Below, one piece after another: positions 58,510 through 64,000 of a DNA stretch of 64,000 nucleotides; within the stretch, counting starts at the first letter, position 1; each line of letters starts with the position of its first letter. This stretch comes from Marimicrobium sp913061115 (lineage in GTDB: Bacteria; Pseudomonadota; Gammaproteobacteria; Pseudomonadales; Halieaceae): positions 2,356,001-2,420,000 of the forward strand of contig NZ_CP159826.1 of assembly GCF_047729875.1 (NCBI RefSeq), in the 5' to 3' direction. Below the pieces are notes generated by a model. The model saw nothing but the letters and a program-made list of their open reading frames with translations, was not told the origin of the DNA and did no database searches. Made by a program: the position numbers and the translations under genes.

Positions 58510-59928
58510 ATGAATAACAAAAAAATGCGCTATCTGCTTTGCGGGTTCGCACTCTCTGCTTCCGTTGTGATGGCACAGGATGGCACTCCCTCGCCCGATT
58601 CTAGTTCTGCAGCCCAATCTCGTCAGGTTATCCTCATTATTGGAGACGGCATGGACGAGCAACAAATTACGATAGCGCGTAACTACCTCAAGGGTGCGGC
58701 AGGACAGCTCCAGCTGGACCAGCTACCAGTGCGCTCGTCAATGCAAATACTCACCACCGAAGATCAGCCTGATGGTAAATCCGTGTATGTGGCAGACTCA
58801 GCCAATACGGCCACCAGCATGGCAACCGGCGTCATCACTAGCCGAGGGCGCATCAGCACGAGTCCCGGTAGCAATGAAGACCTCACCACCATAGTAGAAT
58901 TAGCCTCAGCCCATGGCTTACGCACAGGCATTGTCAGCACTGCAAGCATTACCGATGCCACGCCAGCGGCCTTTGCAGCTCACATTAGCCTGCGCCTGTG
59001 CGAGAATCCCGACGCGATGGTGGATATCACCTATAGCGGCATACCGGTGGGCGACTGTTCTGATGATCTCAAAGCAAACGGGGGCAAAGGCTCTATAGCC
59101 GAGCAACTGGCTGACTCTTCATTAGATGTGATGCTCGGTGGTGGTGCTAAACATTTTTTACCCGATGCCGAGGGCACGACTGAGAGCGTGAACAGCCTGG
59201 CACAACATAATGGTTTTCAGGTTGTCACGACGGCCGCCGAGCTAGCAGCAGCATCACCGGACAAACGCTTGCTGGGCCTATTTGCGCCGAGCACGCTACC
59301 TGTTCGTTGGCAAGGCGAAAATGGCCGTGCAGCAGAAGAACCCAAACGCAGCTGGCTCAATCATATACACCCCTATTTGGGGAGCGTGACACAACCCGAA
59401 CCCATGAGTTGTGAACCCAACCCGGCGTTTGCTGCAGTGCCCGATTTACAACAAATGACAGAGGCCGCCCTGAGTCACTTGAGCCACAACAACGATGCCG
59501 GGTTCTTTTTAATGGTCGAATCTGCCTCTATTGACAAGCAGTCGCATGAACGCAAGCCCTGTGGCTCAATCGGCGAAGTGCAGCAGCTGGAAGAAGCCTT
59601 GAGCAGCGCTTTGGCTTTTGCAGAGACCCATCCACGGACATTAATACTGGTGACCGCAGATCATTCACAAGCAGCGCAGCTGATTCCTTACGTCAGTCTA
59701 TTTGATGCCTTTCCCATCCCAACCTCCACGCCGGGCATGATAGCCCGAGTGATGACGCCCGAAGGGAGCCATATGTCAATAAACTATGCGACGAGCAACT
59801 TCATGATGGAGGAGCACACAGGCGCATCGGTACCCCTTTTTAGTAATAGTGAAGGGTTAGACTTAGTAGGGCCATTTGTGCAACAACCACAGATTTTTGA
59901 GATTGTCCGCGACTACCTGGGGCTCTGA
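58510..59928 (+). CDS. Alkaline phosphatase, exported
   Basis: The 472-residue product begins with a signal peptide ('MRYLLCGFALSASVVMAQD'). The alkaline-phosphatase core follows: metal Asp in 'VILIIGDGMDEQQIT' (about 46), nucleophile Ser97 in 'VADSANTATSMATGV', 'FFLMVESASIDKQSHERK' and 'LILVTADHSQAAQLI', whose His and Asp bind zinc. It releases phosphate from organic esters in the periplasm. The segment after the nucleophile differs from the commonest form (DSAASATAW). The ATG at 58510 is chosen for the signal peptide that follows; a 22-residue extension is rejected. I see no clear Pho box in the 293-base upstream region. Confidence 0.87.
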   Translation: MNNKKMRYLLCGFALSASVVMAQDGTPSPDSSSAAQSRQVILIIGDGMDEQQITIARNYLKGAAGQLQLDQLPVRSSMQILTTEDQPDGKSVYVADSANTATSMATGVITSRGRISTSPGSNEDLTTIVELASAHGLRTGIVSTASITDATPAAFAAHISLRLCENPDAMVDITYSGIPVGDCSDDLKANGGKGSIAEQLADSSLDVMLGGGAKHFLPDAEGTTESVNSLAQHNGFQVVTTAAELAAASPDKRLLGLFAPSTLPVRWQGENGRAAEEPKRSWLNHIHPYLGSVTQPEPMSCEPNPAFAAVPDLQQMTEAALSHLSHNNDAGFFLMVESASIDKQSHERKPCGSIGEVQQLEEALSSALAFAETHPRTLILVTADHSQAAQLIPYVSLFDAFPIPTSTPGMIARVMTPEGSHMSINYATSNFMMEEHTGASVPLFSNSEGLDLVGPFVQQPQIFEIVRDYLGL

Positions 59929-59946
59929 GACGGGCAGCAGTCAGTG

Positions 59947-60825
59947 TTATAAGTTCACCCAGCTGTTCAGAGCACGCAATCGGAACTGTGTGCCCTGATA
60001 GCTTAGCACTATTGAATCAGGAAGAATTTCCTCAATCTTGACGCCATTCACCGGATTCCCACCGACTTTTAGAGTTTTGCTATTCATGACTACCGTCGAG
60101 ATGGACGTATTATTTGAATAGTCGTGGCGCTGATAATATAGCGTAGGAATATCGTCTTTGACTTGCTGAGACAGAGCGGATAGCAAAGGCACTGGATGCT
60201 CGTCAAGGGTCGCATCCTTCATCTCCTCACGAGCAGACTGTAACACCCTCGCTATATCGATAGGCTCTTCATTACCGGAGTCTGCGTATAGGTCCAATGC
60301 GGCGGATGACGTTCGCTGTTGGGCCGGCGCATCGTCTATCACATTACGATTCTGATAGAGCTGCGCCACTGCGGGATTTTCCGCCACTGGAGGCGAAATC
60401 GGCGTTGTTGTCTCTATCGCAACCGACGCAGTATCCGGTTCAAGGCTATCCACAGCAAGCGCTACCGCCACTGGCTCCACTGGCTCCAGTGCGTCCTGTA
60501 CCTGGCTCTCCACCACGGGTTGAACCAGCTGTTCTTCATCTGCGGCGTCCTCTTTAACCTCAGCAGAATTGGACTCACCCGCAGTGGTGATATTTTTCGA
60601 CACCTGCTCAGCAGGTGCGCCAACTTCAATATCAGACACGGGAGTCGCGAATAATCGCCCTATCACAAGCCAGCCAATGATCACCACTGCCACGGAGAAC
60701 GCCACCCAAGGTAGGAACTGCCGCTTGCGTGATGCCATTTTGTCAAAAGTATGATGCGTTGCCAGATTGGGCACCGAATCTTTATCTTGGCGGGAGCGGT
60801 TCAACGCATCAAGAATCAGCGACAC
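59947..60825 (-). CDS. gspB: Type II secretion GspB-like protein
   Basis: A 292-residue bitopic protein. The start 'VSLILDALNRSRQDKDSVPNL' at the GTG 60825 (TAGGAGCG upstream) is the usual GspB/ExeB N-terminus. One membrane helix ('FLPWVAFSVAVVIIGWLVIG') is followed by a long acidic, Pro/Val/Glu-rich linker and the C-terminal T2SSB domain ('LPLLSALSQQVKDDIPTLYYQRHDYSNNTSISTVVMNSKTLKVGGNPVNGVKIEEILPDSIVLSYQGTQFRL'). It works with ExeA/GspA in placing the secretin in the outer membrane. It follows gspA by 40 bases. No other gsp genes are in the window. Confidence 0.86.
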   Translation of the reverse strand: MSLILDALNRSRQDKDSVPNLATHHTFDKMASRKRQFLPWVAFSVAVVIIGWLVIGRLFATPVSDIEVGAPAEQVSKNITTAGESNSAEVKEDAADEEQLVQPVVESQVQDALEPVEPVAVALAVDSLEPDTASVAIETTTPISPPVAENPAVAQLYQNRNVIDDAPAQQRTSSAALDLYADSGNEEPIDIARVLQSAREEMKDATLDEHPVPLLSALSQQVKDDIPTLYYQRHDYSNNTSISTVVMNSKTLKVGGNPVNGVKIEEILPDSIVLSYQGTQFRLRALNSWVNL

Positions 60826-60865
60826 GGATACGCTCCTATATCCATCACCAGCGAAACATCTACAG

Positions 60866-62566
60866 TCATTGGTTTGACCCATTTCCTGCCGCGGCCTGCA
60901 GTTGCTCTCTGGCCTGCGCTGCAGTCACATCAATTGCTAGCTGTTCATTCAGCTTAAGCAGTGTTTGCACGCCTGCGACACCGTCATCTACCAGCGCATT
61001 TTGCTGCTGAAATAGGCGCACCCGCTGCTCCAGCGCTCTATTAAAACGCCGGCCCGTCAAAGGGGTCGGTTGCCCATCTAAGCGAGCGAAAAGCTGTGCC
61101 ACTAGTGCGACCACAGCGCTGTTATCTCCCAGCACAAGAGACTTCTCAAACCCTACCGGTGGGTGCCATAAAAGGCGGTAGCGCCCGGTCCAATAGGGTG
61201 CTAGTTCCGCCAAAGGTACCGACACGACAGCGTCCTCCACCAGCACCCAGGCCATTGGCTCATTCATGCCTAGCAACAACACCTCGGCCGAAAATCGCTG
61301 CGGCGTGATCATCTCCAGTAACAGGGGACTATTAAAAACGTTCAATTCATCCCAAGTCCAGACTTCTCCCTCGAGACAGGCCAAACCCGTTTGCGCTGCG
61401 CTCATGCAAACCTCGTCGGGCGCTGGCTCAACAGAGTAAAGCGCCCACAGCTCTGCCATAGCGACACTAGGGGCTTGCATCGCATTGATCGCGTTTAATG
61501 CGTCTGGCGCCGCCGGTGCATCCAATGACGTATCAGGTAAAAGCTCTGCCTCTGATGTGACGAGAGCGTCCGCTATAGGATCCTCCTCGGATAATTCAAT
61601 CGCGTCAGGCTCTAGCTGCACATCCATCCACGATGGCGCCAATATTGCGGCGCCCCCCGTGTATTTGCCCAGTAGCCAACCCACTGTCCAAATGGCCAGC
61701 AGCAACACCACAGCCATTCCCAGCCATCGCCACAACGGCGTGACGACAGTCTCATCGCCCAAGACCTCCTGCATCGCTAATCTCAACATGGCATGATTCA
61801 CGCTGGATTCGTTGCGCCCATAGGCGCCCAGTAGCATGCGATCACACAAGACATTGATCACCCGAGGAATTCCCCCTGAAGCCTTGTAAATACTGCGCAC
61901 GATAGAGGGCGCAAAGATCACCCGTCCCGGGATCATCCCGGCCACCTGCAACCGATGCTGGATGTACGCACCCGTCTCATCGAGATTCAGTGGCCCCAAA
62001 TTGTAACGCGCGGTGATGCGCTGATTTAACTGCCGCAGCTCCGGTCGCGCCAACATCTGGGCCAGCTCAGGTTGGCCGATCAGAATAATCTGCAACAGTT
62101 TTTCACTATTGGTTTCGAGGTTTGTCAGTAGCCTGATCTGTTCAAGCACATCAAAATCGAGATGCTGTGCCTCATCAATTAACAATACCGTCTTACGCCC
62201 TCTGGCGTGATTTTCGAGCAAAAAGCGCTGAAGATTATCAGTCAACGTTTTCAGTGTGTGTTTGTCATGATCGTATTCAATACGCAGTTCATCACAGGCA
62301 CTGGCCAATAACTCGATGGCATTGAGAGCGGGATTCAGAATAATGGCGATGTCTGTGTCCTGAGGCAATTGCTCCAGTACGCAGCGGTTTATTGTGGTCT
62401 TGCCCGTGCCCACCTCACCCGTCAGCAGAATAAAGCCACCGCCCGCACCCACCCCATAGAGCAGATGCGCCAATGCATCCCTGTGGCGGGCGCTCATAAA
62501 CAGATAGCGGGGATTAACCGCTATGGAGAATGGCGCTTCAGTCAGCCCAAAATATTGATAATACAT
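60866..62566 (-). CDS. gspA: ExeA/GspA-like AAA ATPase with peptidoglycan-binding C-terminus
   Basis: The 566-residue product starts 'MYYQYFGLTEAPFSIAVNPRYLFMSARHRDALAHLLYG', typical of ExeA. Walker A is 'LLTGEVGTGKTT' (about 48-58), Walker B 'TVLLIDEAQHL' (about 126-136), then 'GGIPRVINVLCDRMLLGAYG'. One membrane helix ('LGMAVVLLLAIWTVGWLLG') leads to a periplasmic part with a GspA-type domain and a C-terminal peptidoglycan-binding module ('FNRALEQRVRLFQQQNALVDDGVAGVQTLLKLN'). It uses ATP and peptidoglycan binding to help secretin assembly with GspB, encoded next. Confidence 0.9.
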   Translation of the reverse strand: MYYQYFGLTEAPFSIAVNPRYLFMSARHRDALAHLLYGVGAGGGFILLTGEVGTGKTTINRCVLEQLPQDTDIAIILNPALNAIELLASACDELRIEYDHDKHTLKTLTDNLQRFLLENHARGRKTVLLIDEAQHLDFDVLEQIRLLTNLETNSEKLLQIILIGQPELAQMLARPELRQLNQRITARYNLGPLNLDETGAYIQHRLQVAGMIPGRVIFAPSIVRSIYKASGGIPRVINVLCDRMLLGAYGRNESSVNHAMLRLAMQEVLGDETVVTPLWRWLGMAVVLLLAIWTVGWLLGKYTGGAAILAPSWMDVQLEPDAIELSEEDPIADALVTSEAELLPDTSLDAPAAPDALNAINAMQAPSVAMAELWALYSVEPAPDEVCMSAAQTGLACLEGEVWTWDELNVFNSPLLLEMITPQRFSAEVLLLGMNEPMAWVLVEDAVVSVPLAELAPYWTGRYRLLWHPPVGFEKSLVLGDNSAVVALVAQLFARLDGQPTPLTGRRFNRALEQRVRLFQQQNALVDDGVAGVQTLLKLNEQLAIDVTAAQAREQLQAAAGNGSNQ

Positions 62567-62873
62567 TCAGTCGGAACCAGTAAACCCAAGCGTTTTATCT
62601 TCTGGTATTATGCCCAAGCGCTGCTATCAATGCTATGTTGGGTGTGAGAATGAGCCAGACCCAGCAGCGGGCTGTCCTGAGATCAAATACTTCGTCGCTT
62701 TTCGATACAGGGACGGGTCACGGCGGCCAGAAGAGGGCTAATCACGCTTTATTTTGAGCCAGTAAGCCAGTATTCAGAGCAAAAGACTTGTTGGGACTAC
62801 CTCAGCAACAACGAACTTTCATTACAGATGGCTGTCTATAAGATCGCGTCAATGACCCCAAGGACACACTACA
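62567..62873. other. 307-base divergent intergenic region (gspA / msrA)
   Basis: This region must hold the promoters of gspA (minus) and msrA (plus). I see no gene in it. It contains an exact tandem repeat, AGCCAGTA twice at 62757-62772, and an octamer CCCAAGCG repeated at 62585 and 62613. Neither can be given a function from the sequence. Confidence 0.5.
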
Positions 62874-63449
62874 ATGCGCTGTAAAAACATGCTCCTCATC
62901 GTTCTATTCGCCCTGACCTCTCCGGTTATGGCAGATTCAGCCACAGCCATTTTTGCGGGCGGTTGTTTCTGGTGCATGGAAGCCGACTACGAAAAGCAGG
63001 CAGGCGTCACGGGCGTTGTCTCTGGTTTTACCGGTGGCACGCTGCCCAACCCTACTTACTCTGGAAACCATCAGGGTCACTTTGAAGCTGTTGAGGTCAC
63101 CTATGATCCAGCCATCGTTGATTACGCCGAACTGTTAGACGTATTTTGGAAAAATGTTGACCCGTTCGACAATCAGGGCCAATTTTGCGACAAGGGCCCC
63201 AGTTATCGAAGCGCTATTTTTCCAGGCAGCGAGTCAGAGAAAGTCCTCGCAGAGCAATCAAAAGCGAAGGTCGCTGCACGTTTCAGTGGGCAGACTGTCT
63301 ACACCGAAATCAGGGATCGAGGGCAGTTTTGGCCGGTGGAGGAGTACCATCAGGATTACTATTTGAAAAATCCCGTGCGCTACAAGTACTACCGTTGGAA
63401 CTGCGGACGAGACCAAAGACTAGAACAGCTATGGGGAGCAGAAGACTGA
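62874..63449 (+). CDS. msrA: Peptide-methionine (S)-S-oxide reductase, exported
   Basis: The 191-residue MsrA has the active-site motif 'AIFAGGCFWCMEADYEKQAGV' (nucleophile Cys31), 'SGFTGGTLPNPTYSGNHQGHFEAVEVTYDP', 'FCDKGPSYRSAIFPGS' and a C-terminal Cys in 'RWNCGRDQRLEQLWG' for resolution. The first 20 residues are a signal peptide ('MLLIVLFALTSPVMADS'), so it repairs oxidised methionine in periplasmic or lipid-anchored proteins rather than cytosolic ones. The start follows a weak AAGGACACACTACA. No msrB is adjacent. Confidence 0.93.
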   Translation: MRCKNMLLIVLFALTSPVMADSATAIFAGGCFWCMEADYEKQAGVTGVVSGFTGGTLPNPTYSGNHQGHFEAVEVTYDPAIVDYAELLDVFWKNVDPFDNQGQFCDKGPSYRSAIFPGSESEKVLAEQSKAKVAARFSGQTVYTEIRDRGQFWPVEEYHQDYYLKNPVRYKYYRWNCGRDQRLEQLWGAED

Positions 63450-63532
63450 CCACAAGCCAGGCTGGAAGCAGCGGAGCTGCCTAATCAGAGCGCGCAGCAA
63501 AGGCTTCAGAGACATCCCACACGCGGTGGAAA

Positions 63533-64000
63533 CTAACTGCCTTCGGTGCCGGCTATTAAGGCAATGGCCTCGTCACACCATGCCATAAACTGTTGACCAT
63601 GCCCAAGTCCACGCGCCAGCGCCAAGTATACGCCTTTACTGCGAGTTGGCAGGGACTCCGGATCACTATAATATCGCACGCGAATTTTCTCGTAGACATA
63701 CAACATACGCATCATTTCCTGCCTGCGATCGCCAATCTCCGTCGCCAAATGTACCGCGTTTTCAGCACTAAGATTGTACAACTTGATCACCAGCTCATCC
63801 TTGGCTGATTGTGTTTTGGTTACGCCGTACACCCACTCAGCCAGGGCGTCCCGCCCGGCCTTAGTAATGCCATAGACAATTTTATTGGGCTTACCACTTT
63901 GTTGTACTTCCCGTTTATTCAGCCAAGCCTTATCAGCAAGCTTGTGCAGTTCTTGATAAATTTGTTGATGTGATGCATGCCAGAAAAAGCCGAGTGAGGC
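63533..64000 (-). CDS. PadR-family transcriptional regulator, 5' end outside the window
   Basis: The minus-strand frame is open from the stop at 63533 to the window edge, giving 155 residues. Its visible start has the PadR winged-helix pattern 'FFWHASHQQIYQELHKLADKAWLNKREVQQSGKPNKIVYGITKAGRDALAEWV', followed by the C-terminal helical dimerisation part ('AENAVHLATEIGDRRQEMMRMLYVYEKI', 'GLGHGQQFMAWCDEAIALIAG') of the long PadR/AphA-like subtype. Only the first part of the DNA-binding domain is missing. PadR proteins usually repress phenolic-acid, transport or catabolic genes. Targets are not visible here. Confidence 0.88.
   Translation of the reverse strand, partial: ASLGFFWHASHQQIYQELHKLADKAWLNKREVQQSGKPNKIVYGITKAGRDALAEWVYGVTKTQSAKDELVIKLYNLSAENAVHLATEIGDRRQEMMRMLYVYEKIRVRYYSDPESLPTRSKGVYLALARGLGHGQQFMAWCDEAIALIAGTEGS

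Noticed and set aside
63468..63480. GCAGC-GGA-GCTGC hairpin after msrA
   Set aside because: Stem of only 5 bases with no T run; not convincing as a terminator.
1..64000. Mobile elements, CRISPR arrays, toxin-antitoxin pairs or defence systems
   Set aside because: No transposase, integrase, phage gene, repeat-spacer pattern, terminal inverted repeats or tRNA-associated attachment site was seen; gene content is metabolic throughout.

Overview
The window looks like chromosome of an aerobic, probably marine gammaproteobacterium. I infer this from a base composition slightly above 50% GC, Type II secretion GspA/GspB-like genes, glnK-amtB, acnA and fumC, and many acyl-CoA catabolic genes of the kind common in Halieaceae/Spongiibacteraceae-like bacteria. 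The taxon is an inference, since no rRNA gene is present. I found no tRNA, rRNA, CRISPR array, phage or insertion sequence. Both ends cut through a gene: an acyl-CoA synthetase on the left and a PadR-type regulator on the right.

Layout. (1) 1-3542 (minus): an operon of an OB-fold protein, a zinc-ribbon/OB-fold DUF35 protein, two thiolase-fold proteins without the nucleophilic Cys, and an acyl-CoA synthetase. This is the gene set of thiolase-like/DUF35 aldolase systems. Divergent from it are an extradiol dioxygenase and a cupin (3791-5097), with two palindromes between. (2) 5240-10807: a predicted K+-selective ligand-gated channel of the GluR0 type, an unknown secreted protein, an aminoglycoside-phosphotransferase-fold kinase, a family 3 solute-binding protein, an SDR and a SYLF protein. 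(3) 10974-25011 (all minus): a rifampicin-phosphotransferase-like PEP/ATP enzyme, GST, Baeyer-Villiger-type monooxygenase, metallo-hydrolase, SDR, AraC regulator, acyl-CoA carboxylase beta subunit, two crotonases, alpha-methylacyl-CoA racemase, SDR and acyl-CoA dehydrogenase. Together these suggest catabolism of a branched or isoprenoid/alicyclic acid. (4) 25147-27922: a membrane diguanylate cyclase, a second AraC regulator and SprT. (5) 28155-32545 (plus): kinase, enoyl-CoA hydratase, thiolase and acyl-CoA dehydrogenase. The kinase and dehydrogenase correspond to the two halves of ACAD10/ACAD11, which suggests 4-hydroxyacyl-CoA catabolism.

(6) 32706-38534: a patatin phospholipase, Fe-type alcohol dehydrogenase, acyl-CoA synthetase and TesB-type thioesterase. 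(7) 38693-46248 (plus): a compact, often overlapping operon of DUF1445, pxpA, pxpB, pxpC, a DUF4392 D-glutamate cyclase-like protein, a D-amino-acid transaminase, alanine racemase and an AMP ligase. The DUF1445 and DUF4392 proteins are the two halves of animal D-glutamate cyclase, here on either side of 5-oxoprolinase. I consider this D-glutamate/5-oxoproline module and the split ACAD11-like module the most interesting parts of the window.

(8) 46245-64000: an AI-2E-type permease, a thiolase-like protein, acnA-fumC, a DUF3604 protein, an epoxide-hydrolase-like hydrolase, glnK-amtB, alkaline phosphatase, GspA/GspB, an exported MsrA and the PadR fragment. Functions come from motifs read in the translated sequence; no database search was run. 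Start codons were adjusted where a ribosome-binding site and the protein's expected N-terminus pointed to the same codon.
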